Shown here: positions 39,651 to 51,482 of the stretch, in pieces | Numbering within the stretch: the stretch's first letter is position 1 | Layout of the letters: every line of letters starts with the position of its first letter | Origin: Lojkania enalia | Taxonomy: Eukaryota; Ascomycota; Dothideomycetes; Pleosporales | Direction: 5' to 3' | DNA length: 64,000 nucleotides | Assembly (NCBI GenBank): GCA_010094045.1 | Contig: ML986593.1 | Span: forward strand, 124,001 to 188,000 | Notes under the pieces: model-generated | What the model saw: only the letters and a program-made list of their open reading frames with translations | Databases searched by the model: none | Told to the model about the DNA's origin: nothing | Program-made: the position numbers and the translations under genes

Positions 39651-40848
39651 TGCAAATCGATAATAGATCAGAATATAGGAAAACAAACAGTGAACAGAGA
39701 CTACCTAGGTAGATGATGTTGAGGAGAGGGGAATGATCGAACGACTCTATCGATAGGCCCACACGGCTCGCTGAGTCGCCGACCCCCTAGGCCTGACAAT
39801 CTTAGCATGCAGAGCCCTGCTACCACTATCCCCTGTTGAGGCTTAGCCGCATTCTATTCCGGGATGCATAGGGTCCATATCGCTGGGGGTTGTCAGCTTT
39901 TGCTTGCCAGAAACAGACGTAGCCAGCACACCATCCATCATCCAATCTCCTATACGCGCGAGAGTCCAGTCTGAACCGGTCTAGTTTCCAGGACGTCGCG
40001 ATTTTGCTCGGACGGCTTATGCAGCATTTCCGATTTTCGGGTATGCTGTAACATGAGGTTATGCTGTTTTGAAAATGGGCCATGAAGCTTCTTGAAGCCA
40101 AGTTTAGTCCAGGGTAAATCTGATCCTTGATGATTGGGCACAAGATCGTAGGGCTCTATCTTTCACAGCCCCCACAATCATTTCGTGATCCCCGTAAGGC
40201 TGAGCACTTAGAATTGGCTCCAAGATCTCCGCGCATGGCTTAGGAGATTTACTAACGACTAGCAACCTTCAGCTGCATGCTGAGCAGTTGGAACATATGC
40301 CTGTGGGCATTAGGACGGCCACAGTCTGAAGCATTTCGTCCTTCATTTGACCAAGCATGTTGCCGTTATTTGTATGATGCGTCGAGGGCGTTCGACGATA
40401 GGTTTGTGCAACAGGAGTTGAGCTGGTAGTCGCGTTTTCGTATGACCGGGGGTCAACATGCGGGAATCAGCCCCAAGGAACCCACTACGTCTCAGGATCA
40501 GCCGTATCGCAACCAACCTTACGAGCGCCCAGCTCCCAAAACCTAGTGGATGTTAGTGGATGCCTGACGCATGAACATTTCCCCGGTCTTACACAGCAAA
40601 TACTTAATCTGCCATGAGATCCCACCCGTGAGTTGAGTGTTTTCTGAACTCGGCACTTTCTGTCAGTGTCGCTTTCCCTACAAGCGGTTCTATTTCTCTT
40701 TCACCTAGTCGGTACCTTAACGCTTCTCAGATTCCTTCGATCTTTCGCAAGGGCCTTCTTTTTTTCACTCGAATATTTAATCTATCGCTGTACCTAATCC
40801 AAGTGATAAACCCCCTACTCGTTCCTTTTTCACCTTCCGATTTTCAAG
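39651..40848. other. Divergent promoter region, no gene recognised
   Basis: 1.2 kb between the membrane-protein gene (reverse strand) and the PLAC8 gene (forward). No convincing ORF. A pyrimidine-rich leader precedes the ATG at 40849. Confidence 0.5.
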
Positions 40849-41385
40849 ATGGCTGGTATCCAAGAGCAAGATTGGCACCACAAGGGCAGCCATTGCTGCA
40901 CTCCTCTCGAAATCTGTAGGTAGTTAGATGGGAGTATGCTAGCGTGTCACTAACATGAACAGGCTGTCTCGTATGGTGGTGCCCATGTATTGCCTATGGA
41001 CGCACCCATCATCGTATCAAGAATGACAACAATATGCAGGGTTACTCTTGCTGCAATTTGAGTGTACGTGAGCTTGTTTATCGTTGGGGTTGATCGACAC
41101 GTTAACATGCCGCAGTGCGTTGGCTTCACGGCTCTTGCCTTTTGTGGCCTATCCTGCATTCTCCCTATGATTCAGCGTGGTGACATGCGCGCCAAATACC
41201 ACCTTAAAGGCAACGGCTGCAAGGATTGCCTTTGCGCATGCTGTTGCCAACCATGTGATATGCTTCAGCAGGAAAAAGAGTCCGAGCATCAGGAGATGGA
41301 GAGACAGCGGCTGATTTCCCACCAGCCAGGAAAGGAGAACCCCATGCAATATGGAATCCAACAACCCCAGCCTGCCTACCACTAA
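40849..41385 (+). CDS. PLAC8-family cysteine-rich membrane protein
   Basis: Exons 40849-40915, 40963-41063 and 41116-41385, with introns of 47 and 52 nt, give 145 aa. PLAC8 hallmarks are present: EICCLVWWCPCIAYGRTHHR near residue 22, a central hydrophobic segment (CVGFTALAFCGLSCIL), and the terminal Cys cluster CKDCLCACCCQPCDM. The tail is Gln/Pro-rich. Family members sit in the plasma membrane; plant and fungal relatives (FCR1, PCR) affect cadmium or zinc tolerance and cell size. A role in metal export is therefore plausible but not shown. The next gene on the same strand is unrelated (HET). Confidence 0.85.
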
Positions 41386-42191
41386 TTCAATCAATTTACG
41401 CGAAGCTATTTGAGTATCTAGGAGTTATTGTGATTGGGACTGGGTCCAGATCCTAGCTGGCTCTTTTGTGAAATTATTAACCTATTACGGAGTACTACAC
41501 TTTTGATTATGTCTGATCTGAATTAGAGACATGGTGCATATCCAGAAGATACCTATTATTATTTTGAATGTCTTTTTCTCGATGTTGATTAATAATTCAT
41601 CGGTTATTTACCTCCGTGAAAATTGTGGAGCACAATTATTCAAAGCGCAATATTCCTGTCGTTGGGACATGAGTTCATTTATTGCAGGCGCCAAGGATGT
41701 AAGCCCTGCTATCAAACAATCCCACACTCTCCTAAATCGAGGACGACTTAGTTTTGCATCGAGTGTACCAAATCTAAGCCTAGGCAAAATTAAATTGATT
41801 TGACGTTTGATTTGGGGTAGCTTTGTGGCATCACGATCTGCAGGGTCTGAAGCGCCACTCGCCTTTCGGGACGCCCATCCCTTGCGCAGCGCGTATTCGC
41901 CCCAATGCAATTCTTGCCAAGAGTTAGATCACTTTCCAACCACTCAGAGCAGCGCCTCTTCGTTTCAATTTCACACACAACGATCCTCCTCTGCAAGCCT
42001 TAAGCCTTTGACAGCCCCCGATCATGCGTTCTGAGAGTTAGGCCGGAGCTGGCTGCACTCCGACAACCACACTGCTGCCTGGTCAGCAGAACCTGCTCTG
42101 GGTCTCATTTATCATTGTTTTCGAGTCTTCTCGCCGAGACTACAAGGCGCCGGAAGCCAGGACGATATATACTCTATATTGGCCAAGCAAA
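41386..42191. other. Upstream region of the HET gene
   Basis: 800 bases without a gene call. It includes an ACGGAGTAC motif near 41485, a sequence often seen at edges of fungal repeats, and the HET promoter with TATATACTCTATATTGG just before the ATG. Confidence 0.5.
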
Positions 42192-45133
42192 ATGGATTCT
42201 ATCCCCCTTCCATTAGATTCCTACCCAGGAATCGATGTTCCGCTACTTGAAACCTTCCCGTACGATTTCAAAGGCCTAGATGATTTTCCTGTTAGACTAG
42301 GGTTTGGTAACTCACCATGGACAACTCTCGAGGAAACGCCTACCAAAGCCGCATCCGTCCTGCAGTCCTGGCTGTATTTCGCACTGCTTTCTGAGTTCCT
42401 CCAAAGCCATGTCAATCCAGAAGACCTGTCATGTTACGACCAGAGACAACCCTTCTTCAGAAAAATTACTTTAAAGCCTGTAACATCGCGCTTAGTACAC
42501 TCGAATCGTAAAGACGAGATCGGTAGACGTTACTCACTTGTTAAGGGTGCCAACCGGTTGCTTCGTAGCATAGAAAGCATTCCTTTGTGTCAGAGCAACA
42601 CTACTCCAGTTGCTGAAGTCACTTTATCTATCAGGTTGCTCTTGCTCGCGCTATGGCCTTATTCTGGACAGCCAGCATTGTCATTTCGGCCGCACCCGCT
42701 AATATCCAAACGTCTAAAGGACAACGGATGGTGTCCCTCTCATATTAGACGCATTGAAAGCTTAAATGATACAGTCACAGGATACTATCTTTCTTGTCTT
42801 CGACGGCCGAACCCGCAGGGATTCAGTCATATCCACTGTCCTACGACAAATTGTCAGGCTAGTAGTACAACACTTTCGAAAGATTATGTTAGCCAGCATA
42901 CACATAAGAATTTGGTATCGTGTTCTTTAGTCCATGTAAGCCAAGACAGCATCCGGGATATCATTCGAGTGGGGGGTATTCCATTGGTTTGGATTGACGA
43001 GTCATCGTCAGGAGCTCCTCAGTTGCATGTTCGGTCGGCTACAGCACGTGATAATTATATCGCAATATCGCATGTCTGGTCTGATGGCTTAGGCAATCCT
43101 CAATCGAATGCTCTCCCGATGTGCCAGGTTAAAAAACTCGCTAGGTATTTGACCCAGCTACCGCATCCTTCAACTCAGGGCGTCGAAGAAGAATTTCGAT
43201 CTACGTATAGCTTCGGACCTATATCCATCGACATTGGAAGACTGTCTCTCATTTGTCGATTGTCAGCGCGACCAATACTTTTCTGGATGGACACTCTTTG
43301 TATCCCTATATCCACCAACGCCAACGATATCGAAACAAACGAATTGAAGAAGAAAGCTATTAATCAAATGGCTCTGATCTATGGTCGCGCTTCACAAGTT
43401 CTCGTACTAGACTCGAGCCTCCAGCAGTCGAGACTTAGTGTGATGAATAACAACGAGCTTCTGGCTAGAATAGCTTTCAGCAATTGGATGGGTCGCTCGT
43501 GGACACTACAAGAAGGAGCACTGAGTCCCTTTGTTTACTTCCAATTCGCTGACGGAGCGATCAACCTTCTCGATATTCTACCCAGGTCTTCAAACAAGGT
43601 CCCCTCACCTCTCGTTCTCCACCCGGTCAGGTTTCGCCTAGCCGGTGTACATGACGCTTTGGTGTCAATATTGTGGGCATGGAGACATGGCAATGGAATG
43701 CGTGCCCCCAATTCATCTCCAGAGCATTTCATTATCTACTGTCAACTGTATTCGTTCTGTATGTCGTCTTTCCATGTAACCGGCCTGGACAGGCCGGAGA
43801 ACTGGGTACCAAAAGCCAAGAGCTCTCTTAACAATGCGCAATGGGTTCAGGAGCTGGTTGCAGTGTGGAATGCTCTTTCATTTCGGACGACTACAATGGA
43901 GGAAGATCTTCCGGCCATTGTTGCGAACCTCCTTGGATTCAGTGCCTCCCAAATACTTTCTCTACCCTCTGAGCAGAGGGTCTCAGCAATACTTGATGTC
44001 GGCGACGAAGTACCCGTATCATTACTATACAATCGAGGGGCTAGGCTTAAGCCCACAAGTAATCACTACGGACGTTGGATTCCAACTGCAATCGGCCGAT
44101 GTCAACAAGAGGAGGCTCCTGTTATGCGTGTCGATGCGAAAAGAAATCTCTTCTTGAATCCGGAAAATATGCTACAAACAGCACAGCCTACACTTATGCT
44201 CCTGCGGGCGCAATTGCCTATAACTATATGGAGTCTTCCTGTGACAGCATCCAATGGTGCCCAATACCGTGTTACGGTCCATAGGGGGAGCAATGACGCC
44301 CTCGAAACAAGCTCATTTAGTTGGACAGGGTTTCTCATAGCAAAAGGGTTCGATCAAGCTTGCTGCATTCGTTTGAATCTACAAGATGAAAATTATTCCT
44401 TCCACGGGTTATACGATTGTCCATGCACTATAGAACTGATTGACACTGATACAAGCATATCCACAGAAGCCGATCAATATCATTTCCAGACTCTTGATAA
44501 ATGGGAGATTTTGATTTTAGGAGGTGTGCCGTACATGACCTGGCCATATACACTTGTACTTACAACAAATGAGCAGATACCAAAGCGCCTCTCATTCGCA
44601 AGTCTCGCGTATCTCACAGAGCACTTCAGTCTATGCTCGACCCTTCAGGAAGCACAAAATGGCTCATCCGCCTCATCGCGATATGGTTCCCTCTTATTCC
44701 CCTTCTTATCGTCTCGACTGTACTTCGTATATACATCGCATCGAGCCTCCCTTGGTCCAATCTTTCCTCACTAGGTCGTGCTTCTCTGATTCTATTTGCA
44801 TTGCAACGCATCCCGAGTCCCTCATCCGTGATACCAACCCCGCAGGTTCTTTTCGTTCTGGACCAGATCTCCACTAAAGAAGGAATGAGGAATATAGACA
44901 TCGCATACGTTGTTTTGGATACTATTTGGATCATTTATATGTTTGCGGCATTTGTATTAATGGCTCAGCAATGGGTACAATGTCGTTTTGAGCTTACTCT
45001 TTCATCGTTGGATCAGGAATCGAAAGACGGATCTAACATTGGAGAGTTCTGGACAAAAGTAAAGAGACGGATGCCGAGATTTCTGGGACAGGCCATGGAG
45101 GCGATCGAACGCCATGCATTTGCGAACGATTGA
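42192..45133 (+). CDS. HET-domain protein with C-terminal membrane segments
   Basis: The frame from ATG 42192 carries a HET (heterokaryon incompatibility) domain at ~285-440: YIAISHVWSDGLGNP, FWMDTLCIPI, KKAINQMALIYGRASQVLVLD and WMGRSWTLQEGAL. The C-terminal coding signal changes frame near 44600. A 73-nt intron, 44556-44629 (GTACTT...TTCAG), joins the two frames in phase and gives 955 aa. The donor is not a strong consensus, so a frameshift in this allele is the alternative; unspliced, the frame ends at 44774 (860 aa). After the join the protein has two hydrophobic segments (IWFPLIPLLIVSTVL and IWIIYMFAAFVLM) and a basic end. HET proteins trigger cell death on non-self fusion; a membrane-anchored member would be a plausible executor at the membrane. 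Confidence 0.75.
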
Positions 45134-45717
45134 GTGGAATAAGAAGCAGCGAATACATCACAATCTCGGGGTTTTGTCGAATGTTGGGAATCACAAGCCT
45201 AAACCGCTTACAAGGACGCATATCATTATATTCCGACCTCTCTAGCATGATACGATTCGACCATCACCAAAACAAACTGTAGCGCCATGACGCTAGTCAT
45301 TCGTCCAAAGACTGGCAATAGTGGCCTGGCCTCGAGAATGCTCTCTTAGGGTAGCTTATGCGAATTCTCCGTACAATCAACGTCTTTTATATAGACAGTA
45401 GCGACTTCGAGAGGTCTTGTGATGCGCATCTGCTCTTGTTACTCTACTAGAAGTGCAAAATACCGAGGTAGCATGAGAGTGGGGCTGATGGAGATTATAT
45501 TAAAGGTGTGATTGGTTTATTCCGCGATTTTGAAGAGCTCGAAAGGAGAAGTCGGCGTATAGGCGTTCGATCTAATCTTATTATTGCGAATCTGTTGAAG
45601 TAATATAATACACCCCGGTTTGACAGATTTGGATTCATAATTCATGTGCTCTCATTCTTGCACGAAAGACCTATATTAGTTCTTGGAATCGTTTGCTCGA
45701 GACTACTCGTAAATGTA
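45134..45717. other. Spacer, no gene recognised
   Basis: 3' flank of the HET gene, with nothing else visible. Confidence 0.5.
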
Positions 45718-46068
45718 CTAACGGCCGGCGACATTTGGAGTCGCGTGCATTAGAACGCCGTTCTGTAGCGCGGTTCTGTGGTGCGTAGCCCACGACGGAG
45801 AGAATTTGAACGCATCTTCCATATTTCCGAAAATCCTGCCAATAGTGATGCGCAAATATTCTTGAGCGGTTTTCAAAGCAGTCTGGGACAAGTGACAGAT
45901 TAGGAGCGAGGTCTTGAGTAAGGAAGCAAATTGCATTGCCGAGGGCCTAGTAATTGTCGTGTTGAGCTATGAGGGCGTGAAAATAAGCTTTGTGAGTACA
46001 CGTAACTCGTCTTCGGACAATAGTGGTAATAAGATTGACACGAGAAGGTTGTCTTGAGAGAACTGCAT
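45718..46068 (-). pseudogene. Small ORF (116 codons) with one in-frame TAG, unknown
   Basis: From ATG 46068 the frame reads MQFSQDNLLVSILLPLLSED and on to KLIFTPS, hits TAG at 45967-45969 (codon 34), then continues in the same frame to 45718 with LLKTSLLICHLSQTAL, RITIGRIFGNMEDAF and KFSPSWATHHRTALQNG. Both halves look like one helical protein. The TAG follows TCA and would be CAG before a C-to-T change. I know no family; it is likely a small cytosolic protein. No intron of reasonable length skips the stop. Confidence 0.4.
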
Positions 46069-47011
46069 CTGTAGCGGCTGGGCTCGACTAGTTGTTGTGT
46101 CCAAGGTGCGCCCAGCACCGTGTGAGGGAGATGTCACAGGCCTTTATCTCTTGGTTCCGAGGATTTAGCGCTACTCCAGATAACGTCGTATCCTTGTGAG
46201 CGCATTAAGGGCGATGTGGATATTGGAGGCGGTTCCTGGCAGTTCCTGGCGGCGTATGTGGCTGAAGAACGAAAGCCTCTTATCAAGTAATTCCCAACCT
46301 ATCATAGATTGTGAACGGCCCGCTTAAAACCACGTTCAAAATGCCCCAACATCCGACCCCAAGACTCAGGATCCCCAAGAGTGCAGTGGTTGTCGCCAAT
46401 TCATCTACAATCATCGTTGATAATTCCGACACCTTTCATTAGGTTAGATAGACGCTGGTAGGCTCAGCTCGTGATATCGGGATATCTGGCGAGGCTGAGG
46501 TATGCAAGCTTCAGCCCTTGTCGACGTATCTGCACAATCTATGCATGAGATATCGACAAGGCCCTGGCTCCTACCGAAAATGTCAACAAGACACCAATTT
46601 AAGCCTCGCCCTGAATATTGAGTCTTACCCGCGGTTCTGGGCCCGAGTATGGCATGATGATTTGGCGGTTTATTGAATCGCACCGTATTCTCGCAACATC
46701 GCTCAGGTTTTTACGAACGACTTTTCTCTTATTTCCTGACAGTCAATGATGACATCTCCATTTGTCGTTTCAACCTTCAGGAACATGCTTGCCGCTTGAC
46801 GATTGTCTCTTAGGAGGCTTGTATTGCATTTCTTAGTCGTTTACTCCCTGATCCTCGCACAGCTCTCTCTCTTCTCGTAGCCAGCTCCTTGGGCGGCATC
46901 CACAGTTTGATCAACTTTCATTCTCTTTTGATACCCCTGAAGGCCCCCGGGCCCCCTAGAGCACTGCATCCCTTGTTCTATCTTACTCTAATAACGCCTG
47001 AACCGCCCACG
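46069..47011. other. Upstream region of the peroxidase-WSC gene
   Basis: Promoter and leader; the last 250 bases are CT-rich. The coding frame of the next gene is open from 46889, but residues before MIWRSAPLALILL lack a signal peptide and are probably leader. Confidence 0.5.
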
Positions 47012-49888
47012 ATGATCTGGAGGAGCGCGCCTCTTGCATTGATCCTTCTCGCGTGCCGCGAGTATGTGGTTGGGGCACAGCAGACTTGGCCTGCCTCAAT
47101 TGATGAGTTGGAGGACATCATGCTGCTCAACACCGGGTATCGAGCACGTGGCTTCGCAGATGCAGTAACCCCATGCTCCAAAGGAGTAGCACCTGGACGG
47201 AGGGCAGCGGCTGAATGGATCCTTACTGCCTTCCACGATGTGTCGACCGGGAATGTGTTTACTGGGGTGGGAGGGCTGGATGCGTCTATCGTCTTCGAAG
47301 CGGTAGGCGCTGAGAACGTCGGCCCTGCTTTTACCCAAACGCTTACCAACTTCGCACCTTTCCTATCCAGTCGATCTTCGATGGCAGATCTTATCGCCAT
47401 GGGAGTCTATACTGCAGTTCGATCCTGCGGTGGACCTATTATTCCCATTAGAGCAGGACGAAGAGATGCCACCAGCGGAGGCGGCACAGGAGTTCCCCAG
47501 CCGCAGAACTCTTTGGGTACCTTCAGGAACCAGTTTACCCGATTTGGCTTCGGGACCGATGCCGAAATGATACAATTGGTTGCTTGTGGACATACAGTCG
47601 GGGGTGTACATGGAGAAAGCCACCCGCTCATCGTCCCGCCAGGTTCTGCCCCGAATGATGTCGTCAGTTTGGATAGTACGCCTGATGTATTCGATAACAA
47701 GATTGTCACGGAATGGCTAGACTGGAATACCACAGATCCTATGGTCGTCGGACCTTCCATTCAGAACACTCGCGACTCGGATAAAAGAGTCTTCATCGCG
47801 GATGGAAATGTAACGATGAATGCCTTACGTTCCCCAGAGACATTTCGAACAGTCTGCCAGCAAGTCCTACAGAAGATGATTGATGTAGTGCCCTCTGGCG
47901 TGGTTCTCACTGCTGCTATCCAACCGTATGAGGTCAAGCCATACGACGTACAGCTTACCCTGCTCGGGGGTGGGTTATTGATATCATTTTCGGGGGATAT
48001 TCGCATACGTACAACCAATCGTCCGAGTGCTTCGATTGCGAATGTTCAACTTGTCTACAAGGATCGAACCGGCACGTCGGTGTCTACTCCAATTGGTACC
48101 TTTCATTCTGGTGAGGCTCAAGGCTTCGATGATACATTCACTTTCTACGGATTCTCAGAAATATTACCCACTGACACATCTATCTCCTCATTTAATGTGG
48201 TAATTTATTCTACTAGCGGTAGCTATGAAGTGCTGGACAACAATGGTGACGGCTTCGTAGTCGATGATAGCATACTCTATCAAGAACCACAAAGCTGTTT
48301 GGATGCGTCCGGAATGCTTACAGTAGTTGCGGCAGTGCGCAATGGCATCAGCGCGTCCCCGAGCCTAAAGGTGGTTGTGAAGAACCCCCGCAGTAGCCCA
48401 GTTGTTGTTTCAGCCTTATCAACTGCAACTGCTGCCATGGCCACTCAGTCTGCTATTGGAGCTTACCAACTTTACTCTGCGGCTTATACATTCTCAAGTT
48501 CACAGGACCCTCAAGACTCCAGTTTTGGCGTCTTTGCCGGTAGCGCGTCTGATGACTTTAAAAAGGTCACTGCGCTACATACGGCATGCACTCCTCTAGG
48601 TACAACTGCACCTAGTCCAACTTCCTCGTTGACCATCATATCTACAAGTTCAACGACTCCCACCCCGACACCCTCTGGGTTTGTACATCAGGGATGTTAT
48701 TTCGACGCTCTTGTTCCTCGCGCTCTATCAGGGCCTTCCACCACCGATGAGCAAATGACCGTTGCAAAATGCACAACATTCTGCTCATCGCATCAATATT
48801 TTGGTCTCGAGTACGGCCAAGAATGCTATTGCGGCAACACACTGGACTCTTCAAGCTACCTTGTGAGTTCTACTGAATGCAATATGGCATGCAGTGGCGA
48901 TCCGAGTGAAATGTGTGGAGCAGCTAGCCGCATGAATCTGTACAAAAACAGCAGCCGGTCCACTCCCATCAGCCCACAAATCGATGGTTATAACAACCTC
49001 GGCTGCTACAACGAACCATCTTCAGTGCGAGCATTATCGGACAAAGAAACGTCAAGCTCCACAATGACTGTCGAAAGCTGCGCCTCCTTCTGCAGCGGTG
49101 CTACGTATTTCGGCGTCGAATACGGTAGCGAATGCTACTGCGGCTCAACCCTCAACACCGACAGCACAAAGCAGCCAGATGCAGATTGCTCAATGGTATG
49201 CTCAGGAAACGGCAGCGAGCTCTGCGGCGGCCCATACCGCCTCAACATCTACCAAAAGAACTCCACCAGTGCACCAACCGGGCCTCTAGTCCCAGGCTAT
49301 ACCTACCAAGGCTGTCTCACCGACAACGTCTTCGCCCGCACCCTATCCTCCAAATCATCCTCCACAGACACAAACACGCACACCACCTGCGCGTCTTTCT
49401 GCACGGGCTACTTATACTTTGGCGTCGAGTACGGCCGCGAATGTTACTGCGGGGACGCCCTCGCAAACAACCCATCAACAGTGCCGGACTCCGACTGCGA
49501 CGTTCCTTGCTCCGGAAACGCGAGCTTGATATGCGGCGCGGGCAATCGGTTGAATGTGTGGAAGAGTGATACGATTACTACTCCGCCTTCTACGCCGAGT
49601 ATCACGGGGTACACGTATGAGGGGTGTTATACCGATTCTGTCGTCAACCGGACTCTTACTTCTGGGTTCTATTACGATTCTGCGATGACGAATGCTATGT
49701 GTAAGGATTTGTGCGATGGAGCGACGTTGTTTGGGACGGAGTATGGCTCGGAGTGCTATTGTGGGGAGGCGTTGGGGAATTCGACGCAACAGGTAGCAGA
49801 GAGTCAGTGTAGCTTCGTGTGCTCGGGGAGCGACACTGAGTACTGTGGTGCTGGCGAGAGATTGACGTTGTGGCGGAAGGATCCTTGA
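47012..49888 (+). CDS. Secreted haem peroxidase-like protein with four WSC domains
   Basis: Single exon, 958 aa from ATG 47012, which starts a signal peptide (MIWRSAPLALILLACREYVVGA). An in-frame ATG at 46889 would bury it. Residues ~25-330 have a plant/fungal peroxidase fold: distal AAEWILTAFHDVSTG (His75), GGLDASIVFE, and proximal LVACGHTVGGVHG (His194). The residue four before the distal His is Leu71 where these enzymes normally have the catalytic Arg (WIR/WLR). Residues ~340-540 form a beta-rich linker domain. From ~556 four WSC domains follow, each with GC(Y/L), FCxxxxYFGxEYGxECYCG and an ending CSG...CGxxxRLNxY. WSC domains bind cell-wall glucan or similar polysaccharides. There is no membrane segment or GPI signal, so it is probably released into the wall or medium. 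Confidence 0.85.
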   Translation: MIWRSAPLALILLACREYVVGAQQTWPASIDELEDIMLLNTGYRARGFADAVTPCSKGVAPGRRAAAEWILTAFHDVSTGNVFTGVGGLDASIVFEAVGAENVGPAFTQTLTNFAPFLSSRSSMADLIAMGVYTAVRSCGGPIIPIRAGRRDATSGGGTGVPQPQNSLGTFRNQFTRFGFGTDAEMIQLVACGHTVGGVHGESHPLIVPPGSAPNDVVSLDSTPDVFDNKIVTEWLDWNTTDPMVVGPSIQNTRDSDKRVFIADGNVTMNALRSPETFRTVCQQVLQKMIDVVPSGVVLTAAIQPYEVKPYDVQLTLLGGGLLISFSGDIRIRTTNRPSASIANVQLVYKDRTGTSVSTPIGTFHSGEAQGFDDTFTFYGFSEILPTDTSISSFNVVIYSTSGSYEVLDNNGDGFVVDDSILYQEPQSCLDASGMLTVVAAVRNGISASPSLKVVVKNPRSSPVVVSALSTATAAMATQSAIGAYQLYSAAYTFSSSQDPQDSSFGVFAGSASDDFKKVTALHTACTPLGTTAPSPTSSLTIISTSSTTPTPTPSGFVHQGCYFDALVPRALSGPSTTDEQMTVAKCTTFCSSHQYFGLEYGQECYCGNTLDSSSYLVSSTECNMACSGDPSEMCGAASRMNLYKNSSRSTPISPQIDGYNNLGCYNEPSSVRALSDKETSSSTMTVESCASFCSGATYFGVEYGSECYCGSTLNTDSTKQPDADCSMVCSGNGSELCGGPYRLNIYQKNSTSAPTGPLVPGYTYQGCLTDNVFARTLSSKSSSTDTNTHTTCASFCTGYLYFGVEYGRECYCGDALANNPSTVPDSDCDVPCSGNASLICGAGNRLNVWKSDTITTPPSTPSITGYTYEGCYTDSVVNRTLTSGFYYDSAMTNAMCKDLCDGATLFGTEYGSECYCGEALGNSTQQVAESQCSFVCSGSDTEYCGAGERLTLWRKDP

Positions 49889-50441
49889 AGATGAATTTGT
49901 TACGGGAAATTTAATTTCGTGGTTGGAAAAAAGTTGAAAGGCGTATTGCATGTCAGAACGGACCAGAAGTGAATGTTTAGTTTAATGTCGAGGTCAAGTT
50001 TGCATATACGAAAGCATAGTAATTATAATGCGGGTTTACTAGAAGGAAAAACTAAGTTTTCGAACCTGGTCATCTGTCGCTACTTACAATCACCCTTCTA
50101 CTATCTCTAGCATGGATTCACAGCCTGTTAATACTGCGTTTTCTCAAAGTAAACAGTATGTATGAACCAAGAATCTCATATTCAGCTAATTTTAGCCGTA
50201 TATCCAGAAATATTGTACGTTATAACAATACACGAAACCGACTTCGGACAATAATACAGAGGTAAATTTGAAAATGTAGAATGACTGTCGGACTGTTGCC
50301 GGGAGCTGGTGAATTTGTCAGCATAGATAAGATAGGAGAGGATAATGAAAAGCTTTATTTCAGATCTTAAAGGATTCTTGTTCGACATATGATACAGGAA
50401 TATACACGTCCGGAGGATTCACGATGAATCTACAAGCAGAT
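49889..50441. other. Spacer between convergent genes
   Basis: No gene is seen; 3' flanks of the WSC peroxidase and uS15m genes. Confidence 0.5.
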
Positions 50442-51482
50442 CTATAAGCTAATCTCGCCCCTCCACGTTCCCTCAGTCAAACCCAAAGTTTCAATACAAT
50501 GCTGCCATCTCGGCCCGCCTCTCTCTTTCCTTCTCAAATATTGCAGCAACTTCTGCCTCCTGTGCACCAATAGTCTTAAGTTTCTCTTATTGTGTTTATC
50601 CCCCTTGCCTCTCGTTTGCAGGAAGTCTGCCAGAGTCTTGATCTTGGCAGTTAGAATGGCGATCTGGACTTCTGATGATCCTGTATCAGGACCAATGCGC
50701 TTAGTGGTCGCCGCTTCATTAGTAGCAGGCCGTATAGGATGGGGCTCATTCGACTTGAGAGAGGGGAGAGGGGGGGCACGGGGAGGAAGAATCTTGTCGG
50801 TATTGTGTCGACCGAAGGCGTTGACGCAGCGGGTGATGTTCACGCGCATGCGGTCTTTTGAAGACCCATTTTGGAGCGCAGTGATTCGAGAGATGGCGAT
50901 CGAGGCGCGTTTATGGTCTTTTTCGAGTTCTTCAATTGATATGCCTTCTACGCTCGTTGCAGGAGCATTTTCTTGCGGATAATATTGGGGCGCGTAGCCG
51001 GTACTCTTGGTAGTTGTTCGGGGGACGGCGAGATCCTTGGAGGTTTTGAGAGAGGCTTCGATGTCAGCGGGCTTGAGCGCGTAGTTTAGATGGATTTCAT
51101 CTTTAGGCAGCTTCCCGTTGGGGGTTTGTTTAAGAGGGAGGCCGGTGTCAAATGACTCAACAAAGGGAGTGCTGATGCCACGGACCGGGTCACCCAGGGC
51201 CTCGACGCGCTGTTGTTCAAGCTCGGCACGGCGAGAGATGTTGGCAGACTTCTTGCGGTTGCGCTGGGCAATAATGTAGGGGTCATGAGATATCTTCTTC
51301 TTTGGCCGGACGGTGTCTTTGGCCTGATGAATTGACGAAGAGGAGAAGGGTCGCAAAGGGAGGGTGAAGGCTGAAGGAGAGGAGGCTTCTATTATGTTAG
51401 TCACTGTATAATGCAACTGCAGGAGAGTATTCCTACGTCTTGATGCCCGAAGGCAGTTCAATATAGGTATTCGCGGCGGCAT
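50442..51482 (-). CDS. MRPS28: Mitochondrial small-subunit ribosomal protein uS15m
   Basis: Exons 51437-51482 and 50442-51388, with a 48-nt intron (GTAGGA...ATAATAG, branch GACTAAC), give 330 aa. The intron length is a multiple of three without stops, so the unspliced frame is also open. The start [15 protein letters not shown] is basic and suits a mitochondrial presequence; an in-frame ATG at 51527 would add 15 residues. The C-terminal uS15 domain (~230-320) has [33 protein letters not shown] and [12 protein letters not shown], which bind 16S-like rRNA in the small subunit. The long N-terminal extension is usual for fungal mitoribosomal proteins. It is divergent from RPS0. Confidence 0.88.
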   Translation of the reverse strand: MPPRIPILNCLRASRRRNTLLQLHYTVTNIIEASSPSAFTLPLRPFSSSSIHQAKDTVRPKKKISHDPYIIAQRNRKKSANISRRAELEQQRVEALGDPVRGISTPFVESFDTGLPLKQTPNGKLPKDEIHLNYALKPADIEASLKTSKDLAVPRTTTKSTGYAPQYYPQENAPATSVEGISIEELEKDHKRASIAISRITALQNGSSKDRMRVNITRCVNAFGRHNTDKILPPRAPPLPSLKSNEPHPIRPATNEAATTKRIGPDTGSSEVQIAILTAKIKTLADFLQTRGKGDKHNKRNLRLLVHRRQKLLQYLRRKERGGPRWQHCIETLGLTEGTWRGEISL

